Of a stretch of DNA of 64,000 nt, positions 1 through 7,320 are shown one piece after another. The position numbers and the translations under genes are program-made. How positions within the stretch are numbered: position 1 is the first letter of the stretch; each line of letters begins with the position of its first letter. The stretch is from Chitinophagaceae bacterium. GTDB taxonomy: Bacteria > Bacteroidota > Bacteroidia > Chitinophagales > Chitinophagaceae. The stretch covers positions 62,001-126,000 of the forward strand of contig JAMLHK010000003.1 of the NCBI GenBank assembly GCA_023957155.1, given 5' to 3'. The notes under the pieces were generated by a model. It was not told where the DNA came from, ran no database searches, and was given only the letters and a program-made list of their open reading frames with translations.

Positions 1-172
1 TTCTAAAAAAATACAGGATATGACGGGATGATTTCCATGCAAATAAAAAGTAATACCCGCTTACCAAACGCAGTAAAAAATAAGCAGGGCGAAGCCCGAA
101 TTGCTTCAGCACAGCAATAAATATACTGTACCCTAACCGGTTACCGCTGGATTTACCATGCCACAGCGGCAT
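1..172 (-). CDS. LpxL/HtrB-like acyltransferase, N-terminal part, cut by window edge
   Basis: An open frame runs on the minus strand from an ATG at 172 to the left edge without a stop, giving 57 residues. The start overlaps the acyl carrier protein stop (TAATG), which is typical of translational coupling. The peptide begins MPLWHGKSSGNRLGYSIF and continues with a hydrophobic stretch containing LRPAYFLL and YYFLFAWKSSR. This resembles the N-terminus of the lipid A biosynthesis (LpxL/HtrB) acyltransferase relatives found in flexirubin and aryl-polyene clusters, which would transfer the finished polyene acyl chain from its carrier protein at the inner membrane. The assignment rests on this short segment plus context; the catalytic HX4D motif would lie outside the window. 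Confidence 0.72.
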   Translation of the reverse strand, partial: MPLWHGKSSGNRLGYSIFIAVLKQFGLRPAYFLLRLVSGYYFLFAWKSSRHILYFFR

Positions 173-432
173 TATGCCAGTTCTTTAGCATTTACACGGG
201 AAATAACGTAGTTGTAAAAATCGTGGAAGGTGATGATGTCCCCGAAATCTTCAGGCTTTACCTTAAAAGCAAAATTATTTTCTATTACAACCACTAAGTC
301 TATATAGTCGAGACTGTCTAATTCCAATACCTCTTTAATGTTTCCTTCGGGGGTGATTTTTTCCTTTTCCGCCTCAAATTCTTCAGCCAGGAAATGGTTG
401 ATCTTCTCAATGATTGCTTCATTCTGTTTCAT
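172..432 (-). CDS. Acyl carrier protein of the pigment cluster
   Basis: An 86-residue acidic protein with the phosphopantetheine attachment motif DSL at residues 39-41 (Ser40), inside LELDSLDYIDLV. It would carry the growing aryl-polyene chain as a thioester in the cytoplasm. I chose the ATG at 432; a TTG six bases upstream is also in frame but abuts the ketosynthase stop. The gene follows the ketosynthase by 6 bp and overlaps the next gene by one base shared between stop and start, so the three are almost certainly co-translated. It is distinct from the housekeeping AcpP in sequence around the attachment site, where Tyr-Ile replaces the usual Val-Glu, as is common in pigment-cluster carriers. 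Confidence 0.93.
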   Translation of the reverse strand: MKQNEAIIEKINHFLAEEFEAEKEKITPEGNIKEVLELDSLDYIDLVVVIENNFAFKVKPEDFGDIITFHDFYNYVISRVNAKELA

Positions 433-438
433 AAACAA

Positions 439-1665
439 CTATTTGCTCCATTTTCTGACAACCAGTGACGAGTTGGTACCGCCAAAGCCAAAGGAGTTCG
501 ACAAAAATACATTTATATTCTTTTCCGTAGTAGTTTTTACAATATTCAATTGAGCAGAATCTTCATCCGGATGCTCAAAATTGATATTCGGCGCTATAAA
601 GTTGTTCTGCATCATTAATACAGAATATACGATCTCGCTGGCTCCCGCCATCCAACATTCATGCCCCGTCATGGATTTGGTGGAGCTTACCGGAACATTG
701 GCTTCGCCAAATACGGCACAGAGGGCTTTTGCTTCACTGGCATCACCGGCAGGCGTAGATGTAGCATGGGCATTAATATAATCAATATCCCTTGCGCTCA
801 TTCCTGCATCTCTTAAAGCCATCTCTAAGGAGCGGACCGGCCCCGATACCGTAGGATTAGAGATATGCTCCCCATTTGATGAAAAACCGTAACCAATCAC
901 TTCTCCCAGGATGGCAGCGCCTCGCTGCGTAGCAGACTCTAAGCTTTCTAAGATCACCGAGGCGCCTCCCCCGCTGGGGATCAGCCCGTCCCGGCTTCTG
1001 TCGAAGGGGCGGGACGCCTTTTGAGGTTCTGATTCACGAACGGAAAAAGCCGATAACGCGTCAAAAGTAGCCATAGAGTATACGTTGATCTCCTGCGCAC
1101 CACCGGTAACGATACAATCCTGTAACCCGGTTTTGATAAGATGATAGCCCAGGCCAATAGCATGAGAACCACTGGCACAGGCAGCACTGATAGTGAGATT
1201 GATCCCTTTCAGCTTAAAGATGGTAGAAAGGTTCATGGTAATGGTAGAGTTCAGCGTTTGAAAAACCGAGGCGGAGCCGATCAGCATATTGTCTTTCTTT
1301 TCGCGCATAATATCCGTAGCATCAATTACCGGCTTTGCCGAGCTGTCATTACCATATAAAATACCGATTTCATGTTTATGGATATAATCTTCCTCTATGC
1401 CTGCCTGCTGTAAGGCCTGGAGCGTGGCCATATAAGCATACTCGCCCTGTTCAGGAAGCATTATCCTTGAACGCCTGTCTAATAGTCCTTTCAATACCGG
1501 CCTTTCTACAAAACCCGTAAGACCCGAACGATACCCCATTTCTTTACGCACCGGATCCAGTATGATCCCCGAACGGCCGGCATACAGGGAATCCCTTACC
1601 TCCCCGGAATCTTTCCCGAGGCAGGAATAAATACCCATACCTGTTATGACCACCCGTCTGTTCAT
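439..1665 (-). CDS. Beta-ketoacyl-ACP synthase (FabF-like), flexirubin/aryl-polyene type
   Basis: A 408-residue thiolase-fold condensing enzyme. Starting from MNRR, the catalytic triad is visible as Cys163 (AACASGSH), His300 (NAHATSTPAGD) and His335 (STKSMTGHE), the Cys-His-His arrangement of elongating FabF enzymes. It would extend the coumaroyl starter on the cluster's own carrier protein. The open frame extends two codons further to a TTG; ATG at 1665 is preferred. It lies 58 bp after the reductase gene, and that gap holds a dispersed palindrome, and 6 bp before the carrier protein. Similar ketosynthases occur in all described aryl-polyene and flexirubin clusters, sometimes with a second inactive partner, which I do not see here. 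Confidence 0.93.
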   Translation of the reverse strand: MNRRVVITGMGIYSCLGKDSGEVRDSLYAGRSGIILDPVRKEMGYRSGLTGFVERPVLKGLLDRRSRIMLPEQGEYAYMATLQALQQAGIEEDYIHKHEIGILYGNDSSAKPVIDATDIMREKKDNMLIGSASVFQTLNSTITMNLSTIFKLKGINLTISAACASGSHAIGLGYHLIKTGLQDCIVTGGAQEINVYSMATFDALSAFSVRESEPQKASRPFDRSRDGLIPSGGGASVILESLESATQRGAAILGEVIGYGFSSNGEHISNPTVSGPVRSLEMALRDAGMSARDIDYINAHATSTPAGDASEAKALCAVFGEANVPVSSTKSMTGHECWMAGASEIVYSVLMMQNNFIAPNINFEHPDEDSAQLNIVKTTTEKNINVFLSNSFGFGGTNSSLVVRKWSK

Positions 1666-1717
1666 TTTCAAATTTTCAAATTACCACACCTGCCTGCCGG
1701 TAGGCAGGTTTTCAAAT
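1666..1717. repeat. Dispersed palindrome with TTTTCAAAT flanks, copy 1
   Basis: The gap between reductase and ketosynthase genes contains the palindrome ACCTGCCTGCCGGTAGGCAGGT at its core (1688-1709, one mismatched pair), flanked on both sides by copies of TTTTCAAAT. A second element with the same core and flank lies at 4448-4492. Such GC-rich palindromes in AT-rich flanks are scattered in many Bacteroidota genomes. It could act as an intra-operon RNA hairpin or be a non-autonomous mobile element. Confidence 0.8.
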
Positions 1718-1723
1718 TCTGCT

Positions 1724-2452
1724 TCATGAATACATCCCCCCGTTCACCGACAACACTTCACCTGTTATATAGGAAGATTCCTTAGATGCGAAAAATCCTA
1801 CCGCATGCGCTACTTCCTCCGGCTCGCCAAAACGGCTTACCGGGATAAGCGAACGGAGCTGCTTTTCATCTAATCCTTCCGTCATATCCGTTTTAATGAA
1901 GCCCGGCGCTATGGCGTTTACGGTAATATTCCGTCTCCCCACTTCCTGCGCCAGCGCTTTGGTAGCGGCAATCACGCCTCCTTTTGCAGCCGAATAATTG
2001 GTTTGCCCCGGCAATCCTTTCAACCCCGATAAGGAAACGATATTGATGATCCGCCCGTATTTCTGCATGAGCATATCCTGTAATACCAGCTTAGTAACAT
2101 AGAAAAAACCGTTGAGACTGGTATTGATCACCTGGCTCCACTGCTCGTCTTTCATCCACATCAGCAATACATCCTCTTTGACCCCCGCATTGTTCACCAG
2201 CACTTCTATATGGTTATCCGCATGTTCGGTTATCCATCCACCCAAAACCCGGGTTACCTCTTCCCTGCTGCCTACGTCAAATTGCAACAACACGCCATCT
2301 CCGCCTTTTTCACGAAGCAATGACAAGGTCTTTTCTGCTTCTTCCCGGTTGGATCTATAATTCACCAGCATAAAATACCCCATTGCCGCCAGCTTAATAC
2401 AAACAGCCCTCCCTATGCCTCGTGAACCTCCCGTGACTAATGCGCAGTTCAT
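1724..2452 (-). CDS. 3-oxoacyl-ACP reductase (FabG-like SDR)
   Basis: A 242-residue short-chain dehydrogenase with the NADP(H) glycine motif TGGSRGIG at residues 7-14, NNAG at 87-90, and the catalytic Ser140, Tyr153 and Lys157 (YSAAK). It would reduce the keto group after each condensation in polyene chain growth. The start ATG (2450-2452) is itself the first element of an 85-bp tandem repeat, so its upstream leader has been duplicated three times. Context with the ketosynthase, carrier protein and ammonia-lyase places it in the flexirubin-type pathway rather than housekeeping fatty-acid synthesis. A dehydratase, which the pathway also needs, is not in the window. Confidence 0.93.
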   Translation of the reverse strand: MNCALVTGGSRGIGRAVCIKLAAMGYFMLVNYRSNREEAEKTLSLLREKGGDGVLLQFDVGSREEVTRVLGGWITEHADNHIEVLVNNAGVKEDVLLMWMKDEQWSQVINTSLNGFFYVTKLVLQDMLMQKYGRIINIVSLSGLKGLPGQTNYSAAKGGVIAATKALAQEVGRRNITVNAIAPGFIKTDMTEGLDEKQLRSLIPVSRFGEPEEVAHAVGFFASKESSYITGEVLSVNGGMYS

Positions 2453-2463
2453 CCGTAGTTTTT

Positions 2464-2538
2464 TTATTTTTTATCTGCCGGATGGTACTTCGCGTATACA
2501 TCCCTCTCATAGAGAATACTTATCACGCTTCGTTTCAT
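2464..2538 (-). CDS. Tandem micro-ORF 3 (24 aa), next to the reductase gene
   Basis: ATG at 2538-2536 to TAA at 2464, 24 codons. The peptide starts MKRSVISILYERD and ends AKYHPADKK. Relative to the other two copies it carries Leu to Ile at position 9 region, Trp12 to Arg and Asn22 to Asp, plus a synonymous Arg codon. Its stop lies 11 bp before the reductase ATG, so ribosomes could reinitiate there. I do not recognise the peptide. It may be a real small protein, a leader peptide, or a chance frame in a duplicated spacer. Confidence 0.4.
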   Translation of the reverse strand: MKRSVISILYERDVYAKYHPADKK

Positions 2539-2548
2539 CCGTAGTTTT

Positions 2549-2623
2549 TTATTTTTTATTTGCCGGATGGTACTTCGCGTATACATCCCACTCGTAGAGA
2601 AGACTTATCACGCTCCGTTTCAT
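2549..2623 (-). CDS. Tandem micro-ORF 2 (24 aa)
   Basis: Identical layout to its neighbours: ATG at 2623-2621, 24 codons, TAA at 2549, then ten bases (AAAACTACGG) to the next ATG. The peptide starts MKRSVISLLYEWD and ends AKYHPANKK. It differs from copy 1 at codon 4 (Ser for Asp) and by a synonymous Tyr codon. Function unknown. Confidence 0.42.
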   Translation of the reverse strand: MKRSVISLLYEWDVYAKYHPANKK

Positions 2624-2633
2624 CCGTAGTTTT

Positions 2634-2708
2634 TTATTTTTTATTTGCCGGATGGTACTTCGCGTATACATCCCACTCATAGAGAAGACTTATCACGTCC
2701 CGTTTCAT
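2634..2708 (-). CDS. Tandem micro-ORF 1 (24 aa), next to the ammonia-lyase gene
   Basis: ATG at 2708-2706, 24 codons, TAA at 2634. The peptide starts MKRDVISLLYEWD and ends AKYHPANKK; it is basic at both ends with an aromatic middle. It begins 41 bp after the ammonia-lyase stop. Because the repeat period is not a multiple of three, the three copies lie in different absolute frames, yet each has its own ATG and stop. Function unknown. Confidence 0.42.
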   Translation of the reverse strand: MKRDVISLLYEWDVYAKYHPANKK

Positions 2709-2749
2709 CCGTATAAATTTGCTGTAAAATACTGTATTTGAATTAAAGG

Positions 2750-4324
2750 CTAATGAATGACCGCCTGCTCTGCCGGGTGTGTTTCAAAAAAAACTACGGG
2801 ATGCTGGCGAAAATAAGATGCCAGTTGCTTCAATTCCCGGTAAGGAGGCTTATCATCAACGAACCTGGGAAATATTTCCCTGGCAATGGTATACATTTCT
2901 TTTGTAGCAGGAGATAATTTTTCCACACAGTCTGCATAATCAATGGCCTGCAGCACCGTGACCATCTGTATGGCCAGCACTTCAAAAGTATTTTCGATGA
3001 CTTTCTTAGTCATCAGCGCCGCATTACAACCCATGCTTACAATATCCTGGTTATCATTATTATTAGGAATACTATGGACATACATAGGGAAAGAAAGCGT
3101 TTGATTCTCCGCCACGGTAGAAGTAGCCGTAAACTGCATTCCCTGGATCCCGAAATTAAGTCCAAGCACACCCAGGTTTACAAAGGGGGGAAATTTTTCA
3201 TTGAGCTTATTATTCAGCAGATAATTCAACTGGCGTTCCGAAAGCATGGACAACTTCGTAACAGCAGTCTTCATCTTATCCATCTCCAGCGATACATAAT
3301 CACCATGAAAATTACCGCCGTGAAAGATGTTGCGATTTTCATGATCTATCACCGGGTTATCATTAACCGAGTTGAGCTCCCCGACCAATACGTTTTCCGC
3401 CTGCTCAATTGTATCCAGAACCGGTCCCAGCACCTGGGTAACACAACGGAGCGAATAATATTCCTGCACTTTGTCTTCAAAAACATCGTGATTGATATTT
3501 TCGGGATTATATAAATGCTCGGAACGGCTACGGATCAGCCTGCTGTCTTTCAATACCTCCCTAAGCATGGATGCTATATTATTTTGCCCCCGGTGTTTCT
3601 TAACGATATTCAGTTCATAAGAAAAATGATCATCATACGCTTCCACCACTTCGTTGGTCATGGCAGAAAGCATTACCGCATACTGCAATAATTTTTTTGC
3701 CTGGATAATATTGAGCAGCCCGATACCCGTCATGGCAGACGTGCCATTTATAATGGCAAGCCCTTCCCGTATACGTACAGCCAATGGGGTGATATCGAAT
3801 TGTTTGAACACTTCATCTGTTGGACGAAGCTCCCCGTTTACAAATACCTCGCCTTCACCAATAAGTACCAATGCCAGGTGGGCCAGCTGCACCAGGTCGC
3901 CGCTTGCGCCTACTCCTCCATGCTCAAAAATACAGGGTGTAATATTATTATTGATCAGCTCCCTAAGCACTACCGCCACATCCGTATGCACACCGGAATA
4001 TCCCTGCATTAAACTGTTCATACGTGCTAACATCAGCGCTCTTACCAGTTCCGGGGTAAGATAATTACCGCTACCGGAGCAGTGGCTGCGAATCAGGTTA
4101 TATTGTAGCTGAAGTACATTTTCGGCATTTACCCGGTATTGAGCCATGGGACCAAAACCGGTGTTAATTCCATAAATCAGTTTCTGATCGGAGAAATGCG
4201 TAAGGAAGCGGAAGTTGTCTTCCATCTTTCCCAGCGCCTGGGTATCCAGGCTTATTTTGCTACCATTATAAACAATATCAGAAAAGTCTTTTAAAGAAAG
4301 TGTTCTGCCTCCAACATGTATCAT
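2750..4324 (-). CDS. Tyrosine ammonia-lyase (flexirubin type)
   Basis: A 524-residue member of the aromatic amino acid ammonia-lyase family, which makes its MIO cofactor from Ala-Ser-Gly; here ASG is at 140-142 in GGVGASGDLVQL. The catalytic Tyr lies in YGINTGFG (Tyr51). The substrate-selectivity region reads LIRSHCSG (about 77-84). Histidine lyases also have Ser-His here, but as I remember it the characterised Flavobacterium johnsoniae tyrosine ammonia-lyase has the same RSH and shares long blocks such as GGNFHGDYISLEMDK-like and SIPNNNDNQDIVSMG. It would convert tyrosine to 4-coumarate, the pigment starter. A ligase gene directly upstream and no hut genes support this over histidine degradation. 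ATG at 4324 is chosen over the GTG one codon upstream. Confidence 0.87.
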   Translation of the reverse strand: MIHVGGRTLSLKDFSDIVYNGSKISLDTQALGKMEDNFRFLTHFSDQKLIYGINTGFGPMAQYRVNAENVLQLQYNLIRSHCSGSGNYLTPELVRALMLARMNSLMQGYSGVHTDVAVVLRELINNNITPCIFEHGGVGASGDLVQLAHLALVLIGEGEVFVNGELRPTDEVFKQFDITPLAVRIREGLAIINGTSAMTGIGLLNIIQAKKLLQYAVMLSAMTNEVVEAYDDHFSYELNIVKKHRGQNNIASMLREVLKDSRLIRSRSEHLYNPENINHDVFEDKVQEYYSLRCVTQVLGPVLDTIEQAENVLVGELNSVNDNPVIDHENRNIFHGGNFHGDYVSLEMDKMKTAVTKLSMLSERQLNYLLNNKLNEKFPPFVNLGVLGLNFGIQGMQFTATSTVAENQTLSFPMYVHSIPNNNDNQDIVSMGCNAALMTKKVIENTFEVLAIQMVTVLQAIDYADCVEKLSPATKEMYTIAREIFPRFVDDKPPYRELKQLASYFRQHPVVFFETHPAEQAVIH

Positions 4325-4447
4325 CACACAAAAATTATTTTAAAGTACACGCGACCGCAAAAAAAATAAATATTGGTAAATGTATCAAATTTTTATTCAT
4401 TAGCGGGCCGTTGAATGATCCGTTGTTCATTGCTATGCCCTCATATT

Positions 4448-4492
4448 TCCACACCTGCCTGCCGGCAGGCAGATTTTCAAATTTTCAAATTA
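4448..4492. repeat. Dispersed palindrome with TTTTCAAAT flank, copy 2
   Basis: In the gap between ligase and ammonia-lyase genes. The core CTGCCTGCCGGCAGGCAG (4455-4472) is a perfect 18-bp palindrome, preceded by TTTCCACAC and followed by two TTTTCAAAT copies. It matches the element at 1666-1717, so the same element has inserted, or been kept, twice within one operon. Confidence 0.82.
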
Positions 4493-4496
4493 TCTC

Positions 4497-5789
4497 TTAT
4501 CTCCGGTCTATAAACTTTACCGCCTTCCGCCCTGCTTCCGGGAACTGCATGCGCTGCATTTCTTCCGCCGTAATATATTTAATATGCGGCGTTACCCGCA
4601 GCTTAGCCTGGAGATAGGCTCTTATCTTATGATCAGATGCTTCGTTGTAATTTACCGGTAACAGGTGAAGCCGTACCTCGTCCGTTCCTATTTCATTGGA
4701 ATATACTTCTGCTACATAATCTTTTATATCTTCCATTCCATTCAGCAAATCAAATAAAGCGGGAGCAAAAAGTGTGGTGCCCTTAAACTTGATCATCTGC
4801 TTTTTTCGTCCAATAACCGGGGACAGCCTGATGGTATTCCTCCCGCAGCTACAGGGTTCTTCAAAAAACATACAGATATCGCCCGTTTTATACCGCAGCA
4901 ACGGCATACCTTCTACCCCCAAAGTAGTAATAGTTACCTCGCCCGGCACACCCGGAGGCACCTGGCGGTTGTTCTCATCCAATAATTCGGCTATTACCAG
5001 CTCAGGATTATGGTGCCCGCCTTTGCCTGCACCACATTCCGTAAATGCCGTTTGCATCTCGGTGGAAGCATAGGTAGAGTATAAGCTGATCTTCCATGCT
5101 TCGGTAATTTTTTTTCCTAATACATTCAACGAAAAATCATTATCCCTGATATTTTCGCCAATACATATCGCTTTCTTTACCGGGCTGCTGCTGATATCTA
5201 TCCCATGTTCCGTTGCGTAATGAATGAGCTTTAATATAAAGGAAGGAACTCCTACAATTGCCGTTGGATTTAATCGGAATATGGTTTCCCACTGCATTGA
5301 AGGAACACCCGGACCCACCCGGATTATGCCTGCGCCTAATTTCCGGATACCCGAATAATAAGCCATACCCGCCATGAACTGCCTGTCGAGCGTCAGCATC
5401 AGCTGGTACACATCCGTAGCCTTGCCGTCAGCACAAATAAAGGAAGCATACTCATTGTATGCCAGCCGCTGCAGATCGCTTTCGGTTAACGCAATGGTAA
5501 CCGGACTGCCCAGCGTTCCCGAAGTGGAGGTATACTCAATTATTTTATCACGGCTCACACATAAAAAATCATCATTGCGCTGCTGGAGATCTTCCTTTGT
5601 TGTGGTGGGAATATGAGCCATACCGGCTATTGATCCTACCTGCGTTATATCAATATGATGCGTGGCAAAAAGTTCTTTATAAAAAGGAGACCGCTGCTGA
5701 AGATATTGCAGCAGCTCCCCTAACTTTTTAACCTGAACAGATGCTATCGTTTGCTTTGGCTGAAAGGAAGTATTGATTGAATAGGACAT
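4497..5789 (-). CDS. PaaK-like AMP-forming ligase (probable coumarate-activating enzyme)
   Basis: A 430-residue adenylate-forming enzyme of the phenylacetate-CoA ligase type. Visible motifs are the phosphate-binding loop YTSTSGTLGSP, YASTEMQ in the middle (the adenine/aryl-AMP site), and YKTGD (ATP ribose-binding Asp) followed by the PaaK-like cysteine-rich segment CSCGRNT and the hinge region GRKKQMIKFKG. It would activate 4-coumarate from the ammonia-lyase as CoA or carrier-protein thioester. It is the first gene I can see in the operon. The longest frame begins at a TTG; the ATG at 5789 is preferred. Whether CoA or the carrier protein is the acceptor cannot be told from sequence alone. Confidence 0.82.
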   Translation of the reverse strand: MSYSINTSFQPKQTIASVQVKKLGELLQYLQQRSPFYKELFATHHIDITQVGSIAGMAHIPTTTKEDLQQRNDDFLCVSRDKIIEYTSTSGTLGSPVTIALTESDLQRLAYNEYASFICADGKATDVYQLMLTLDRQFMAGMAYYSGIRKLGAGIIRVGPGVPSMQWETIFRLNPTAIVGVPSFILKLIHYATEHGIDISSSPVKKAICIGENIRDNDFSLNVLGKKITEAWKISLYSTYASTEMQTAFTECGAGKGGHHNPELVIAELLDENNRQVPPGVPGEVTITTLGVEGMPLLRYKTGDICMFFEEPCSCGRNTIRLSPVIGRKKQMIKFKGTTLFAPALFDLLNGMEDIKDYVAEVYSNEIGTDEVRLHLLPVNYNEASDHKIRAYLQAKLRVTPHIKYITAEEMQRMQFPEAGRKAVKFIDRR

Positions 5790-6387
5790 CGTTGTACTGA
5801 TAAACAACAGCGAAAGTATGATTTTCAGAGGACAGTAAACCGAATGGAGCGTATTCCAAATTCCCGCGGGTTGGCGAAGACCTGCTTACCAGTCAGGCAG
5901 ACTTCCCTTTAGCGCTAAACCCTCCACTTTTTCTCTGCTACTTTTTTGCGGAAAAAAGTAGCGCAAAAAGCCGCCGGGGAATCCAGCCTGCCGGCTGGCA
6001 GGAATTACCGCAATTCCCCGGTGTGCCCTGATTAAGCTTTTGCACTACTGTAAACGCAGCTATAGAACCCTGGTACATTATCCCAATAAAGGATATCCGC
6101 CAGTTTATCATCGTTTGACCCCACATATCACGGCACAATCATTGAGGAGCCACTAATCGGGTACTTAGCTATGCTGGAAACACCAAACGGGGTGGCCTCC
6201 ATGTGCGGTGAAACACGACCCATGAAGATATACACGGGTTGCGAAACCCTGAAATACACCCGACCGAAGGAGGAATACTCTGATATTGTATAGGGTAAGA
6301 TATCTGCTTACGGGAACAGACCCGGTTTACTGTTTTACAGACCGGAAATTTTGTAAGGCAGGATGATAACTGTTGTACTAAGCCCGT
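5790..6387. other. Palindrome-rich non-coding stretch, about 600 bp
   Basis: No convincing gene. Inverted repeats include GCTACTTTTTT/GAAAAAAGTAGC at 5937-5962 and CCGGGGAAT/ATTCCCCGG at 5974-5982 and 6013-6021, enclosing CCTGCC/GGCAGG at 5987-6002. From about 6140 to 6300 there is denser structure potential, including GGGTT-GCGA-AACCC (6238-6251 region), a five-pair stem closed by a GNRA tetraloop. Short frames crossing the palindromes have no recognisable content. I tested it by eye against TPP, cobalamin, RNase P, SRP and group II intron domain V patterns and found no match good enough to name. Confidence 0.55.
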
Positions 6388-7248
6388 TTATTGTAAGTCA
6401 TTATCTTCCTCATCGTCCCCGGCTTCACCCGGGAATGGCCCGGTGCCCGGGCTGCTTTCGCCGGATTCTATACCAGGTGTATCCTGGTTTTCTATTTCCG
6501 CACCTGCACCCGTTTCTTTGTCTTCTTTTTCATTTTGTTCTGCTACGGGCAGATCTTCTTCCGGAACCGGAGGCTGACCAGACTCTTCAACGGATATTTT
6601 CACCTGTTGAACAAGTTCTCCATTCTCCGCTACAACCAGATTCTCTTCTGTTTCTACTTCAAAATGATTAGCATTTACGAGGGTGGGCACCACGGCCTGA
6701 TCGGCCAGCACTTCCCTGATCCTGGGAAGATCATCGGGAGAGTTGATCCCAAAATAGTCCATAAAAGACCGGGAAGTTGCATAGATTAACGGTTTCCCCG
6801 GTAAGTCTTCACTTCGCCCGGTGATCACCACCAATTCTTTTTCCAACAATTTCTGTATTACATAATCACAGTTTACCCCCCGGATGGATTCCACTTCGCC
6901 TTTGGTAATCGGCTGCTTATACGCAATGATAGCAAGGGTTTCCATAGCTGCGGCAGACAGTCGCTTTATAAACTTATCGCCATTTAGCTGCGCTATGGTT
7001 TTATGAAAATCTCCTTTTGTGAGAAATTGCCATCCACCGCCGCTTTGCCGTATCTCAAAAGGATAGAACTCCGTAGCATATTTTTCCCGGATCCCCTCAA
7101 CAGCCGATTCTACCTGGTCTAAGGTAGCCCGGTCTTCAATAAATCCCAGCGCATTATTCACCAGGTCTGTCAGCTCAATAGCCGTCAGTGGCTTTTCGCT
7201 GGCAAATATCAGCGCTTCAATATGTAATATGATCTGTGAAATTTCCAT
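6388..7248 (-). CDS. scpB: SMC-ScpAB complex subunit ScpB
   Basis: 286 residues with the ScpB winged-helix pair in the first 190 residues: MEISQIILHIEALIFASEKPL at the start (alpha-helical first wing) and AAMETLAIIAYKQPITKGEVESIRG (the most conserved ScpB block, given here in outline) around residues 95-120, followed by LLEKELVVITGRSEDLPGKP. The protein is a kleisin-associated partner of SMC and acts in chromosome condensation and segregation. The last 90 residues are an acidic, Glu/Pro-rich, probably disordered tail, a common Bacteroidota extension. I chose the ATG at 7248; a GTG 14 codons upstream adds residues not typical of the family. ScpA is not adjacent. Confidence 0.93.
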   Translation of the reverse strand: MEISQIILHIEALIFASEKPLTAIELTDLVNNALGFIEDRATLDQVESAVEGIREKYATEFYPFEIRQSGGGWQFLTKGDFHKTIAQLNGDKFIKRLSAAAMETLAIIAYKQPITKGEVESIRGVNCDYVIQKLLEKELVVITGRSEDLPGKPLIYATSRSFMDYFGINSPDDLPRIREVLADQAVVPTLVNANHFEVETEENLVVAENGELVQQVKISVEESGQPPVPEEDLPVAEQNEKEDKETGAGAEIENQDTPGIESGESSPGTGPFPGEAGDDEEDNDLQ

Positions 7249-7320
7249 CCCGCTTATGCAAATCTGAAGATTCAAATTCTTTACCCGCACAACCTATCGG
7301 TATACGATACGCCCCGGGTA

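Larger units (their letters stand above)
2450..2713. repeat. Three tandem 85-86 bp repeats inside the pigment operon
   Basis: Units start at 2450, 2536 and 2621, with a short fourth start (CATCCGTA) at 2706. Periods are 86 and 85 bp; the first unit has one extra T in a T-run. The units differ by only a few substitutions. On the minus strand each unit ends with AAAACTACGG followed by ATG. Between them they contain three copies of a 24-codon open frame, described separately. The last ATG is the start of the fabG-like gene. No spacer structure of the CRISPR kind is present. Confidence 0.97.

Noticed and set aside
2415-2597. Plus-strand 60-residue frame through the tandem repeats
   Set aside because: It runs antisense to fabG and the micro-ORFs and its residues merely echo the repeat unit.
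2450-2713. CRISPR-like array
   Set aside because: Only three directly adjoining 85-bp units, no unique spacers and no cas genes.
2750-4324. Histidine ammonia-lyase (hutH)
   Set aside because: Ser-His selectivity residues fit HutH, but the sequence blocks match the flexirubin tyrosine lyases and the gene lies in a pigment operon without hut genes.
5938-6138. 66-residue minus-strand protein
   Set aside because: It spans the palindromes and has a residue pattern expected from repeat DNA; no signal, domain or start context.
6140-6310. TPP riboswitch, cobalamin riboswitch or group II intron domain V
   Set aside because: Isolated words such as CGGGGTG and GTGCGGTGAAA fit, but the obligatory partner segments and pairing arms are missing.
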